Shown in pieces: positions 1 to 9,204 of a stretch of DNA of 64,000 nucleotides (positions are counted from its first letter, which is position 1; every line of letters begins with the position of its first letter). The stretch spans positions 62,001 through 126,000 of the forward strand of contig NZ_PQFZ01000008.1 of the NCBI RefSeq assembly GCF_002917105.1, written 5' to 3'. This DNA is from Allobosea psychrotolerans (GTDB lineage: Bacteria; Pseudomonadota; Alphaproteobacteria; Rhizobiales; Beijerinckiaceae). A program made the translations under genes and the position numbers. The notes below the pieces were generated by a model. The model did not search any database, had not been told where the DNA came from, and was given only the letters and a program-made list of their open reading frames with translations.

Positions 1-2
1 TC

Positions 3-965
3 GGCCGTGATGACTGGGCGCCGTTTGCACCAGGGATCAAGACACTCGACGACGCGACCCGGCTGCGCGCCCGCATCCTGCTCGCCTTCGAGCGGGCGGA
101 ACTCGAGACTGACCCAGCCGCACGTCGGGCCCTGCTGACTTTCGTGGTGATCGGCGCTGGCCCGACCGGCGTCGAGCTCGCCGGGTCGATCGCGGAACTG
201 GCGCGCAAATCCGTGACGCGCGACTTCCGCTCCATCGCTCCGGGCGACATGACCGTCGTGCTGATCGAGGCCGGACCTCGCATCCTGCCGAGCTTCCGCG
301 AGAATCTGGCGCAGGCGGCGGCGCAATCGCTCGAAGAAATGGGTGTGACGCTGCGCCTGGCACAACCGGTCACGGAGGTGACGGCCCATACCGTAACGAT
401 CAGTGGTCGAGTCCTGCCCGCGGCGACGATCATCTGGGCTGCCGGCGTCAAGGCGTCAGCCGCCGGGCGCTGGCTCGGAGCCGAAACGGACCGGGCCGGC
501 CGCGTCAAGGTCGGCCCGGACTTCACGACGGCCGGGGAACCGGACATCTTCGTGATCGGCGACACCGCCGCCTGCGTCGATGAGGGCGGCAAGGCTCTAC
601 CCGGCGTTGCGCCCGCAGCAAAGCAGGCCGGAGCCTGGGTCGGCAAGCTGATCGCGGCGCGCCTCGCCAGCACGCGCGAGCCCAAGCCGTTCCGCTATCG
701 CGACAAAGGCGCCATGGCGACGATCGGCCGGAAATCCGCAGTGGTCGATCTCGGCCGCATCCGGCTCACCGGAGGCGCCGGCTGGCTGCTGTGGTCGGCC
801 GCGCATGTCTGGTTCCTCATTGGCTTCCGCAACCGCTTCAGCGTCGCGACGAGCTGGCTTTGGTCCTACCTGACCTGGGAGCGCGGGGCGCGTCTGATCA
901 CCGGTCAGGAAATCGCCCGCGCCCGGGCGCCCGATATTCCAATCCGACAGCAGGACGCGGCCTGA
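3..965 (+). CDS. ndh: Type II NADH dehydrogenase (NDH-2), 5'-truncated
   Basis: This is the C-terminal part of an FAD-dependent NAD(P)H:quinone oxidoreductase; the reading frame is open from base 3 and the start lies outside the window. NDH-2 enzymes pass electrons from NADH to membrane quinone without pumping protons. The NADH-binding Rossmann motif GAGPTGVELAG lies at about residues 51-61 of the visible part and the FAD-contacting segment IFVIGDTAA at about 181-189. The C-terminal segment rich in W, F and L (VWFLIGFRNRF, WLWSYLTWERG) matches the membrane-anchoring tail of the family. The next gene begins 55 bases downstream on the same strand, so the two are probably co-transcribed. Confidence 0.9.
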   Translation, partial: GRDDWAPFAPGIKTLDDATRLRARILLAFERAELETDPAARRALLTFVVIGAGPTGVELAGSIAELARKSVTRDFRSIAPGDMTVVLIEAGPRILPSFRENLAQAAAQSLEEMGVTLRLAQPVTEVTAHTVTISGRVLPAATIIWAAGVKASAAGRWLGAETDRAGRVKVGPDFTTAGEPDIFVIGDTAACVDEGGKALPGVAPAAKQAGAWVGKLIAARLASTREPKPFRYRDKGAMATIGRKSAVVDLGRIRLTGGAGWLLWSAAHVWFLIGFRNRFSVATSWLWSYLTWERGARLITGQEIARARAPDIPIRQQDAA

Positions 966-1020
966 CCGCTCATTCCTGCCGTTTCGCCACTTACATCCTC
1001 CTTCAGAAAGGACCATCGCC

Positions 1021-1515
1021 ATGACCATGACGAACAGCATCGAAGCCATCGACGCCGGGCTGGTTCCCTCTGCCCGCTCGCTTTGGAACCTCGCGCTCGC
1101 CGGCTTCGCGGCGACCGGCTTTTACGAGATCTGGGCCAATTGGCCGACCGCTCTGCTGGCCGGCTTCCCGCTGGAACCGCCCGCACTGATCAAGTCGCTG
1201 TTCCAGCACCAACTCGCCGTCACAGTGCCCGATGTCTGGGCCAAGGCGCTGCATTTCCTCACCGGCTTCCTGTTCTATCCGCTCGGCTATTGGCTGCTCA
1301 CGCGAATCCGGAGCTTCGGCCACCCGACCGATGGCTGGATCTGGGGCGTCATCACCTATTTCATCGCACTCGGCTTCTTCGCGCCGCTGGCGGGGCGGCC
1401 CTTCCTGCTGATCGGCGACAACAACCTCCTCTCGCTGATGAGCCTGATAGGCCACGCGATCTTTGGCTTTGTGCTCGCCACTGTCTTCCAGGCGCTGCAA
1501 GCCCAGCGGGGCTGA
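1021..1515 (+). CDS. Membrane protein of unknown function
   Basis: A 164-residue protein with about four hydrophobic segments (near residues 22-42, 74-94, 102-122 and 135-155), so very probably integral to the inner membrane. The ATG follows the purine-rich stretch AGAAAGGA. It lies 55 bases after the NADH dehydrogenase gene and before a hairpin terminator, suggesting a two-gene unit. I do not recognise a named family. From context it may be a partner of the dehydrogenase, which is inference only. Confidence 0.75.
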   Translation: MTMTNSIEAIDAGLVPSARSLWNLALAGFAATGFYEIWANWPTALLAGFPLEPPALIKSLFQHQLAVTVPDVWAKALHFLTGFLFYPLGYWLLTRIRSFGHPTDGWIWGVITYFIALGFFAPLAGRPFLLIGDNNLLSLMSLIGHAIFGFVLATVFQALQAQRG

Positions 1516-1556
1516 GCTGCAGCGGCCTTGCTGCCACAATCGACGAGCTGAACTAA

Positions 1557-1581
1557 CCCTTCCGCGCCCAGCGCGGGAGGG
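1557..1581 (+). terminator. Hairpin terminator after the ndh/membrane-protein unit
   Basis: An 11-bp stem (CCCTTCCGCGC paired with GCGCGGGAGGG, one T-G wobble) with a CCA loop lies about 40 bases after the membrane-protein stop. Only a weak T-rich tail follows (CTTGTCT), so termination may be partial. Confidence 0.6.
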
Positions 1582-1737
1582 CTTGTCTCGTCTCGGCCCT
1601 GACCTGTCTCGAGCCGCAGATAGCCGCGCGCTATCGAAACGGGAGACAGATGGCATTTCTAAATACCTCTCCGAAAGCCGATTTTCCGGTTGCGGCCATG
1701 CCGATCCCGGCGTGGCGACACCAACAAGGAGATTGTC

Positions 1738-2229
1738 ATGTCGATCCCGACCATCCTGTCCGCCCGACGAAACGCCGTGGCTTTGTTGAGCCTCGCCGCC
1801 GTCCTCCTCGCCACGGCCGGAGCCGATGCTGGCACCTGTCCGACGGACAAGGTGCTGACCATGCCGCGCAAGATCGAGGAGGCACCGGATGTCGGGATCA
1901 AGCGCGAGACGCTCTCGATCGTGAACCTGACGGGCTGGCGCGGCGTCGGCGATCTGCGCCTGCGCACGCGCCGGCTGACAGTGGCAGTCGGTGGCATCGT
2001 GCCGACGCACCAGCACGACGACCGGCCCTCGATCGTCTACGTCGTCAAGGGTGAGATCATCGAGCACAGCGCCTTCTGCTCTGTGCCGATCCTGCATCGC
2101 GAAGGCGACTGGACGCCTGAGTTTGGCAAGGGCCACGCTCATTGGTGGGAGAACAAGACCAATCAGCCGGTCGTCCTGACCTCGTCTGACGTCGTGCCGC
2201 CCGATATGCTCGACGATCCCGACATGTGA
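1738..2229 (+). CDS. Exported cupin-domain protein
   Basis: A 163-residue protein with an N-terminal signal peptide (ALLSLAAVLLATAGADA, about residues 13-30) followed by a single small cupin barrel. The metal-binding motif PTHQHDD (about residues 87-93) fits the HxH of cupin motif 1. Two cysteines (GTCPTDK, AFCSVP) might form a periplasmic disulfide. The start at 1738 is chosen because AAGGAG lies eight bases upstream; an upstream in-frame start would hide the signal peptide. It follows the NADH dehydrogenase unit after a terminator, so it likely has its own promoter. Substrate unknown. Confidence 0.75.
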   Translation: MSIPTILSARRNAVALLSLAAVLLATAGADAGTCPTDKVLTMPRKIEEAPDVGIKRETLSIVNLTGWRGVGDLRLRTRRLTVAVGGIVPTHQHDDRPSIVYVVKGEIIEHSAFCSVPILHREGDWTPEFGKGHAHWWENKTNQPVVLTSSDVVPPDMLDDPDM

Positions 2230-2607
2230 CGCGGCGCTACGCGGATCGATTGCAAGGCTGGATATTGGCCAATCGACCCAGGTCAGCCTCGCGGTTGCTG
2301 TCACCCGCAGGCGTTCTACCTGGGAGCTGCGGTCGTGTTCGCGATGTCGGGCCAGCCGTAACATCGCAGCTGTCCGTTCATGACCAGCACGCCGCGCATA
2401 CTGCGCGGCGATGCCGAATAGAGAGCGTTGTCGTACTTCGACAGAATCCGTGCCGTCGCCAAACCGTTTGCGAACCTGCAGATATCATAGCAGGGGCCAA
2501 CTGCGACGCGTTGCTGGAGACTTGTAACCTCAGTCTTTGGGGCTCACACGAAGCGAATTCGAATTCTGTCGGCGCTAAATCGCAAGCGCTTATGCAGGTT
2601 TTGTCCC
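2230..2607. other. Non-coding gap, no gene supported
   Basis: This stretch separates the plus-strand cupin gene from the end of the minus-strand YfhO-like gene. Open frames here lack a convincing start or family signature. The only structure noted is a perfect 12-bp palindrome GAATTCGAATTC at 2555-2566. Confidence 0.5.
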
Positions 2608-5217
2608 TCACCAAGCTTTCGCCGTACCGGTTGCCGACGATTGTGGGCGCGGTTCGACAAAGCGATCGGATTTACCCAAATTCAAAGCGTCGCGGGCAGC
2701 CGATGAAAGCCCGGGCAATGACAAGGGAATTCGCCCAGAAGGGCCATCGGCTATGATCTGTTCTAGGATCTCTGGTTTTAGCGGAACGCCCTCATCAGCC
2801 TCTTGCGGGAAGACGCGATCCCGCAGTTCAGCGAGCGCACCCTCGACGGGCCGGAAGCTGAATTTGATTTTGTGGGATCCAACAGGAACCTGTACGGCGC
2901 GAAAGAGCACGTTCGCCTTCAGGATTTGCGTCTCGACGCCATCAACCTCGGCCCGCCACCAAGGATGCCAGATGTCATTCAGCACAATGAAGCCGGCTTG
3001 GGTCGCAGTAACGTCGATTTCGACTTCGGTGTTCTCGTAACGCGAGAGCGTCACGCCTGCACGCGCCGCTAGCGCCTCCTCTGGCGGCGCGCCTTGAGGT
3101 TCGGCTTCGAGCAGAACGACCTGATGCGGATCGACGTCGGGCCAACGCCCTGTTGCCTTCATGCCGTCGAAATCTGCTAGTTGCCAACCTCCGACGAACT
3201 GAACTCGTGGCAGCGCGCGAGGGTTCTCGTAGATGTAGCCCTCCTGGGTTCGCGCCACGAGTTTGAGGTCGCCTTCGCGAAGTGCTCCGTCAATCTGTGT
3301 GATTGGAACCGGCGAAGCTATGTAGCGAAGCCCCAGCAGATCGGCGAGACGACAGCGATAGGAGGGGAATAGCGGTGTAAACTTGCGCTGATTTGGCTCG
3401 GCGATCGTGTCCTGAGTTCCGACGGCCTCTGAGAAGTCAGCAAGCCGCAGCGGATTGTAGCCTAGCGTGTGATCAAAGCCGTGAACCAAGCCGGCGTTGG
3501 GCCACTCGAAGCCCAAGCCCAGAAGCTCAACCCTGTCGCGTCGCGGTGATCCGATCGGCTGTGATAAGAGTTGCTTTAACTTGCGGACAGTCTCGTTTCG
3601 CGTTTCCGTCCGCAGGACATCGTAGAGTTTCGGCGGCAACGCAGTCGATTCATTGATACCGTTGTTGCTGCCGAGATCGGCACCGACAACGCTTGCGACA
3701 GCCAGCACAGAGACGAGTGGGGCAGTTGTCGTGCGCCAGCGCAACATGATGCCGATGAGCAAAATCGACGCGCCGAACCACGAAACAGCTGATATCGAAG
3801 GCCACCAGGCGTCGGTCAGATGACCTTTATCCGACGATATCACCAAGCCAAGCGCTACTGCAGCGCCGACTAAACAAGCAGATACTAAAAGGTCGCGTTT
3901 GTGCGAGCCCATTTTCTCTGTCGTGAGCAGTCGGTGCAATACGTAACCTGAGACCACGGCACCGAGCGCACCAAACAGAAAGGTCGCATCAGCTGGCCGG
4001 CGGAAGACCTTCACGCCCGGCAGATAATCATAGAATGCTTGGAAGAATGGCGTGTACCAACCGAGCGCGAAGAGCACCATGAAGACCAACAGGGTCGTCG
4101 TTGACCGGACCGGTTTGTCCCAAACCCAACCGCGCGTCAGCCCCGGCGCAATTATCAGCAGCATGGGTAAGGCGCCCAGATAGATCTGCCCCATATTCTG
4201 AGACAGATAGATACCTTTGTCTTTCCAGGAGGCACTGGCCGGTCCCCAAAATTGGACGCTTGGATCGCGTGCACCGAAAAGGTCTGCCACGAAAGCGGTC
4301 AGGAGCGACGCGGGATGAAGGGATCCGTGGGCCGCTTCGACGAAGTCGACCTCAGGGCGCGTCGAAGCTTCTGCGAAGAGCCATGTCCATAGTAATGGAA
4401 GCGAGATGATCAGGCTCCCAGCAAGGCCACCGGCCATGATGGGAACAAAACTGGATCGGATCGCAAGCCAACCGCCAGACATCCAATGAGCCAACACCAT
4501 GGCAATCAGGACGTAGGAGCCTAGCAAGGCGACCTGGTCTGGCTCGATCACCATCTGGCTCGCAGCGCAGCCTGCAAGGACACCGTTGATTGTTGAATTC
4601 CGCAGCAGCATTCGGCTGGTGAGCCAGAAGGCAATCGCGAAATATGAGAGGCTGGCGATTTGACCGACGTGTTGAACGCGCCATGAGGCTGACGCTCCAA
4701 AGGCGAAGACAATGGCAGCAAGCACGCCACCTGCCGGGTGCCACTTGCGATCTCGGAAGTGCATGAGCAAGGCGAGCCCACCAGCCAGCAGGTGCAGGAG
4801 GATGTACGCATCAACTTCTCGAAAGCTGGGAGAAGGACTCAACAGTGCGAGCAAGATCGCGGGCGAAAAGATAAGCGACTGGGGATCCGCGATTTGAGGC
4901 GAACCGCCGAACACGCTGGGCGTCCAGAATGGCGATTGTTGAGAATGAAGCGCCTGCGCCAGGAATTGAATCTGGGCCTGGAAATGTGCCTTGGCATCGA
5001 AAGGGATCGTCCACTGCCCTGAAAGCCAAGGCCAGCAGAGCGCAATCCAAGTCAGCACAAAGGCTACCGCCGCCGGGCGGTAGCCCGAGCTCGTTCCAGC
5101 AAAGTTAGTCAAGAGATCTCCGACAGAAATCGGCTTGAGCAAGTCCACCTGGGATTGCTTAAGTCCGTCGCCTAGGCCCGAGGCATTGGCGTTTAAGAGC
5201 GCTGACGCGGAGTCCAA
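2608..5217 (-). CDS. YfhO-like large polytopic membrane protein
   Basis: An 869-residue protein with about twelve hydrophobic segments in its first two thirds and a soluble C-terminal domain of about 250 residues. The order and the C-terminal segment 'FIVLNDIWHPWWRAEVDG ... HKIKFSFRP' resemble the YfhO family, membrane proteins linked in other bacteria to glycosylation of surface polymers. The enzymatic role here is unknown. The longest frame begins with TTG at 5217; a GTG at 5148 would also fit, because neither start has a clear ribosome site. The TPR gene upstream ends 45 bases away on the same strand. Confidence 0.7.
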   Translation of the reverse strand: MDSASALLNANASGLGDGLKQSQVDLLKPISVGDLLTNFAGTSSGYRPAAVAFVLTWIALCWPWLSGQWTIPFDAKAHFQAQIQFLAQALHSQQSPFWTPSVFGGSPQIADPQSLIFSPAILLALLSPSPSFREVDAYILLHLLAGGLALLMHFRDRKWHPAGGVLAAIVFAFGASASWRVQHVGQIASLSYFAIAFWLTSRMLLRNSTINGVLAGCAASQMVIEPDQVALLGSYVLIAMVLAHWMSGGWLAIRSSFVPIMAGGLAGSLIISLPLLWTWLFAEASTRPEVDFVEAAHGSLHPASLLTAFVADLFGARDPSVQFWGPASASWKDKGIYLSQNMGQIYLGALPMLLIIAPGLTRGWVWDKPVRSTTTLLVFMVLFALGWYTPFFQAFYDYLPGVKVFRRPADATFLFGALGAVVSGYVLHRLLTTEKMGSHKRDLLVSACLVGAAVALGLVISSDKGHLTDAWWPSISAVSWFGASILLIGIMLRWRTTTAPLVSVLAVASVVGADLGSNNGINESTALPPKLYDVLRTETRNETVRKLKQLLSQPIGSPRRDRVELLGLGFEWPNAGLVHGFDHTLGYNPLRLADFSEAVGTQDTIAEPNQRKFTPLFPSYRCRLADLLGLRYIASPVPITQIDGALREGDLKLVARTQEGYIYENPRALPRVQFVGGWQLADFDGMKATGRWPDVDPHQVVLLEAEPQGAPPEEALAARAGVTLSRYENTEVEIDVTATQAGFIVLNDIWHPWWRAEVDGVETQILKANVLFRAVQVPVGSHKIKFSFRPVEGALAELRDRVFPQEADEGVPLKPEILEQIIADGPSGRIPLSLPGLSSAARDALNLGKSDRFVEPRPQSSATGTAKAW

Positions 5218-5262
5218 GGACGGGTGCTCGTTACTGCACCGTCCCGGTCAGGTGGCTTGAGG

Positions 5263-6648
5263 TCAATGTGCTATGGCAAGCGGCGTTGCAGCGACGACGA
5301 GTGCCGCGGCCCGCCCAGCCGATCGATTTCGCAGCATCGCGAGCCGCTTTGCAGCGAAGAAATTTGAACCGCCGCGCTGAGCAACGCGCTCACGGAGAAT
5401 CTGGGTGGCGAGCTCATGACTGCCGGAGCGGATCAGACTCTCGATGTAGGCCTGCTCGAACAGGTCGCGTTGGGCATGACTGCCGCCGACTGTCATAAGT
5501 CCCTTTCTCGCGGCTCCAAGGAGGCGTGATGCCTCGTCATAGTCGCCATCTCGGAAGGCGATGAGGCCAAAAGCCGCCATTGCGCCATTGCGCGCAGCAT
5601 CGCGCCGTTCCCCGCTCGGGTGAAATTGGCCGTCCTGGACAAGGCTGCAGGCGATGGTCTCCGCGCTATCGGTGTGGCCGGCACCGAGCAGCGACAGGGC
5701 GTAGTGAAGATCGGCGAACACTAGCCGTCCGTCGTGAATGCGGCCCTCTGCACGAGCGGCGAGCTCGTCCCAGCGTGTCCCGACATCAGCACCGGCATAC
5801 TCCAATCGCGCAAGCAGCGAAGCCCCGTTCGCGATATCGCGGTAGTCGTCTGTCTGCTCGCGGCGGATGTCTTCATCATAGAGCCGAAGCACTTCCGCGA
5901 TCTTGCCTTGCTCGAGCTGAAACAGTGCCAGATGCCAAACAATGTGAAAGCGTAGGTTGTTGGCGTGGGCCCAGTTGCGGTCGTCGCTCAGCCAAGCGAC
6001 GCCTTCTTCCGTACGGCCGGTCATCTCCAGCACATGAGCGACGGCATGCCGCCCCCATGCATCTCGCGGGCTCAGGGCGACTGCTCGACGGCCGGCGCGC
6101 TCGGCCTCGGCGTAGAAGCCCTGCTCCTCCAGTGCGAAGGCGTAGCAGCCGTTGACATAGCCAGTGAGGGGATGGGTCTCTCCGAAGCCGGGCGCAACGC
6201 GGCGCAAGCTTGCGAGCATCTCGTTCTGATCGCCTAACATGAAGCGCAGACCATGTGAGAGCTTGAGCGCGAGCACATCGAAACGGTGCTCGTCCAGGAT
6301 CGATTCAAGTCTGTGCGCGGCTTGACGCGGTGCGTCGGAGAGCCACAGCGCCAGTGCCTCGACAACCATATGCTCGCGCCGCGTAACAGGCCGAACTGCG
6401 ATGGCGGCCTGTGCCGCTGCGAGGCATTCGCGCGCAGAGCCGAGCAACTCCGACCGCGCGAGTGACAGCAGCATCAATCCTTTGGCTGCATGGGCCAAGG
6501 CAAATTCCGGATCAGCCTTCAGCGTGCGGGCCAGATGTTCCGGGGTCGCGGCAGCATGGGCCAGCAGGGCTTCGAGCGTGTCATTCCAGGCAAGACGTGC
6601 TGCGTCGTTCGCAACGGTGATGCGGTCGCCGGAGAGGTCGTGATACAT
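5263..6648 (-). CDS. TTC38-like tetratricopeptide repeat protein
   Basis: A 461-residue soluble protein made of helical repeats throughout (for example FALAHAAKGLMLLSLARSEL and the segment around GFYAEAERAGRRAVAL), resembling the bacterial TPR proteins related to eukaryotic TTC38. No catalytic motif or signal peptide is visible, so it is probably a cytoplasmic scaffold. ATG 6648 is chosen because GGAG sits six bases upstream; ATG 6660 (MEQLMYHD) and TTG 6684 are longer alternatives without a ribosome site. It lies between the OpgC-like gene and the YfhO-like gene on the same strand, which suggests loose co-transcription. Confidence 0.75.
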   Translation of the reverse strand: MYHDLSGDRITVANDAARLAWNDTLEALLAHAAATPEHLARTLKADPEFALAHAAKGLMLLSLARSELLGSARECLAAAQAAIAVRPVTRREHMVVEALALWLSDAPRQAAHRLESILDEHRFDVLALKLSHGLRFMLGDQNEMLASLRRVAPGFGETHPLTGYVNGCYAFALEEQGFYAEAERAGRRAVALSPRDAWGRHAVAHVLEMTGRTEEGVAWLSDDRNWAHANNLRFHIVWHLALFQLEQGKIAEVLRLYDEDIRREQTDDYRDIANGASLLARLEYAGADVGTRWDELAARAEGRIHDGRLVFADLHYALSLLGAGHTDSAETIACSLVQDGQFHPSGERRDAARNGAMAAFGLIAFRDGDYDEASRLLGAARKGLMTVGGSHAQRDLFEQAYIESLIRSGSHELATQILRERVAQRGGSNFFAAKRLAMLRNRSAGRAAALVVAATPLAIAH

Positions 6649-6717
6649 AAGTTGCTCCATTTCGGAGGCCGGATGGGCGCTCAAAGGGGAGTTCGCAACA
6701 GAGCGATCAAACGCGGT

Positions 6718-8031
6718 TCAACTTGCTTCACGGACGCGTGACAGAGCTCGAATGTGTGCGGCGATCTGCTCTTCATTGCGCGCCGGCTCGGCCCGAGGTA
6801 TGGCGCCGGCCCAAGGTGCGCTTTTGAACCAGCCGACCAGGATCGCAGTCCCGAAGATTGCAGAAAACCCGATCAGATTGAGCAGAGCGACATTCAGCTC
6901 GCTCCGTCCAATGAGCCCGGCGACGGTGCCAGCCAATCGAGCCAACACAACGCTGGCGAGGAAAGTGGCGAGCGACTGCCGGCCAATTAGGATGAAGACG
7001 TGCCCTAAACCTTCATCGAGCCTGTGACGCCAACCCTCGACGAGACTCAACATCACATAGGCTAAGGCGAGAAAGTGCAGCACGCGCAGCGCATGCAGGT
7101 TACTTTTCTCGCTGGCGGGAACGATCAAGTCGCGAAGGGCCTGCGCGGCAGGCCAATTGTCTAAGATGCCCCAGAAGGAAAGAGGCAATGACACCAGCAA
7201 AACCAGGCCCGCCGCCAGCAATGTCGACCTGTCACCGAGCTTTGGAACTGGCAGCCACCGCATGCCGAAAAAAAAGCCGATGAAGAATATGAGCTGCCAA
7301 GCGAAGGGGTTCAGGAACCAGCCAGATCCATTCCAAGGATTGCCAGGCAAATTGAAATCCGCTGTCCATACCAATCCATAGAGAAGGATCGTCATCACAA
7401 AAGGCAGCGAGGAATGGAGTCGATGCAGTGCCATCGCAACCGGCACTAGCGCCAAGATCACCAGGTACATCGGCAGGATGTCGAGGTAGTCAGGCTGCCA
7501 CGTAAGAGTGGCGAGCCCGAGCAGCGCACGTTCCGGGTCCTTAATCAGAGGAGCGAACTGCGAGGGGAGTTCGGCGAGACCAAAAGTGCGGTCGAGCAAG
7601 GCGGCCAGAGCAATCAAGGCTAGAACCACGCCCAATTGCGCCCAATAGACCTGCCACATACGCAGCAGGATGCGTGCCGTACCCAGTGCCAATCCGCGAC
7701 GGACGAAAACGCTGCCGAACGCAAGAGCGCTAGCTAGGCCGGAACAGAAAACAAAGACCTCGGCCCCTGAGGAGAAACCAAACCGAGCTGGAATGTATGC
7801 ATTCCAGCTGTTCTCTGGCAGATGCGCGACGAAGATGATCAGCATCGTCAGTCCGCGGAAGAAATCGAGCCGCTCATCGCGCTGGCGCTTGGAGTGCTTA
7901 GGCGGCAATTCAACAGCGAGGGCATTCCAGCCCGGCGCTTGATGGTGGCTCGACTGCCGGATGGCAGCGGTCGATAGGGTGCCGACACCCGCATCTTCTG
8001 CGCGGTGGCCGGCTGTTTGCTGTTGGGACAT
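6718..8031 (-). CDS. OpgC-domain membrane protein
   Basis: A 437-residue integral membrane protein with about ten transmembrane segments. The segment 'RDERLDFFRGLTMLIIFVAH' at about residues 51-70 is the characteristic start of OpgC-type and related acyltransferase-3-like proteins. OpgC succinylates osmoregulated periplasmic glucans; whether this protein has that substrate is unknown. The ATG at 8031 is preceded by AAAGAG. The esterase gene upstream on the same strand ends about 70 bases away. Confidence 0.8.
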   Translation of the reverse strand: MSQQQTAGHRAEDAGVGTLSTAAIRQSSHHQAPGWNALAVELPPKHSKRQRDERLDFFRGLTMLIIFVAHLPENSWNAYIPARFGFSSGAEVFVFCSGLASALAFGSVFVRRGLALGTARILLRMWQVYWAQLGVVLALIALAALLDRTFGLAELPSQFAPLIKDPERALLGLATLTWQPDYLDILPMYLVILALVPVAMALHRLHSSLPFVMTILLYGLVWTADFNLPGNPWNGSGWFLNPFAWQLIFFIGFFFGMRWLPVPKLGDRSTLLAAGLVLLVSLPLSFWGILDNWPAAQALRDLIVPASEKSNLHALRVLHFLALAYVMLSLVEGWRHRLDEGLGHVFILIGRQSLATFLASVVLARLAGTVAGLIGRSELNVALLNLIGFSAIFGTAILVGWFKSAPWAGAIPRAEPARNEEQIAAHIRALSRVREAS

Positions 8032-8103
8032 GATCGCTCTTTGGTGTTCGGTATGAACGGTTCTGCGAGAGAGATCGTGTTGAGTGGGGCGGTGGTTACA
8101 GCC

Positions 8104-9006
8104 TCACGGCAACGTGAGCTGGGCGCCCGCCGCAGTGGCCGGAGATTGCTGAGGGATGGCGAGATGCCATGCCCGCTCAATCCATGTCGGATCGACAAAA
8201 TGCCCGCCGGGGTGAAGGCAAAGCTCCAGTCGAGCACTCCCGGAGCAAGTTGTGGCCTGCCAGCATGCCATTTTGTCCGACAAGGCCGCTTCCCGAGATG
8301 CTGTAGCCCACGAGGCCGTGCAGTCTCCGGGCGCGAATACAGCGAGGCTACGGAAGAGATCACCTTGCCTGTATCTGGAGCCGATCGACCGTCCTGCCAG
8401 CGGTACAGTCGTATCGCCTGTACCATGGATATGGATCAGGTTGGGTCGAGGACCTGCGCATTGCTGCGGAAGCGGTTCCCAAAATGAGCCCGCGACTGGG
8501 GCGAAGCCCGCAAAGCGCGACGGCATCCGACAAGCCAGATACCAGACCATCGAGCCGCCCTGCGAGAAGCCACTGGCCATGATTTTGCTGGGGTCGATGG
8601 GAAAGCGCCTTTCAACGTCATCGAGTACTTGTGCGACGAAGGCGAACTCGTCTCGATAATGTCCTGGTGAACCGGGGTATGACCAGGTCCGCCCCATACC
8701 GTCCGGGGCGATTAGTGCGACACCCAAGCGCTCAGCTGCCGCTGCAAGTGATTGGTCGGAAATCGTCTCTTCAGCGGACCCTTGCCAGCCGTGAAAGAAC
8801 ATGATCGCGCCGCTGCGATGCTCCTTGGAAGCCCGCGCAGGCAAGATAATGCGATACTTTCCGCTCTCGACCTGGCAACCGTTTGCCGGACAAGAGTCCG
8901 AGACCGCCTCCACCTTCCGCGGCTCCTCCGCCCGCGGATGGCCAGCCTGAAGCAGGCTGGCCACTGCGATCGCAACCCGTAGTGAGCTTTGCCATCGTAC
9001 TGCCAT
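8104..9006 (-). CDS. Secreted PHB-depolymerase-like esterase (LpqC type)
   Basis: A 300-residue alpha/beta hydrolase with an N-terminal signal peptide (SLRVAIAVASLLQAGHPRAEE). The nucleophile elbow GFSQGG, the acid in IHGTGDTTVP and the histidine in HPGGHFVD form the expected Ser-Asp-His triad. The oxyanion region (MFFHGWQGS) fits the poly(3-hydroxybutyrate) depolymerase/feruloyl esterase-like family. Start 9006 is chosen because GAGGG lies six bases upstream; the in-frame ATG at 9018 is the alternative. It is probably periplasmic, acting on an ester substrate that cannot be named from sequence. Confidence 0.8.
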   Translation of the reverse strand: MAVRWQSSLRVAIAVASLLQAGHPRAEEPRKVEAVSDSCPANGCQVESGKYRIILPARASKEHRSGAIMFFHGWQGSAEETISDQSLAAAAERLGVALIAPDGMGRTWSYPGSPGHYRDEFAFVAQVLDDVERRFPIDPSKIMASGFSQGGSMVWYLACRMPSRFAGFAPVAGSFWEPLPQQCAGPRPNLIHIHGTGDTTVPLAGRSIGSRYRQGDLFRSLAVFAPGDCTASWATASREAALSDKMACWQATTCSGSARLELCLHPGGHFVDPTWIERAWHLAIPQQSPATAAGAQLTLP

Positions 9007-9204
9007 GTCCGCCCTCATGTCGAAATTGTCGCAGACGCCAACTGGTCGATGCCGAAGGCACCGGGTGGCGTGTTGCCTTTGTGACGTGCCCAAGTTTGGG
9101 GCGCACGCACCCGCGTGAGAAGGAGCGCGCGAAGGCCTGGTGACCCTTCACCGCATGAGAGTACAGCGAGGCATTGGAGACCTAATTGAGCAGCCTCGGA
9201 TGCA

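Noticed and set aside
1003..2364. A 453-codon minus-strand frame across the membrane protein and cupin genes
   Set aside because: Both plus-strand genes have ribosome sites and sensible membrane or signal segments; this frame has none.
2555..2566. Perfect palindrome GAATTCGAATTC
   Set aside because: Short, AT-type self-complementary word far from any start codon; could easily be chance.
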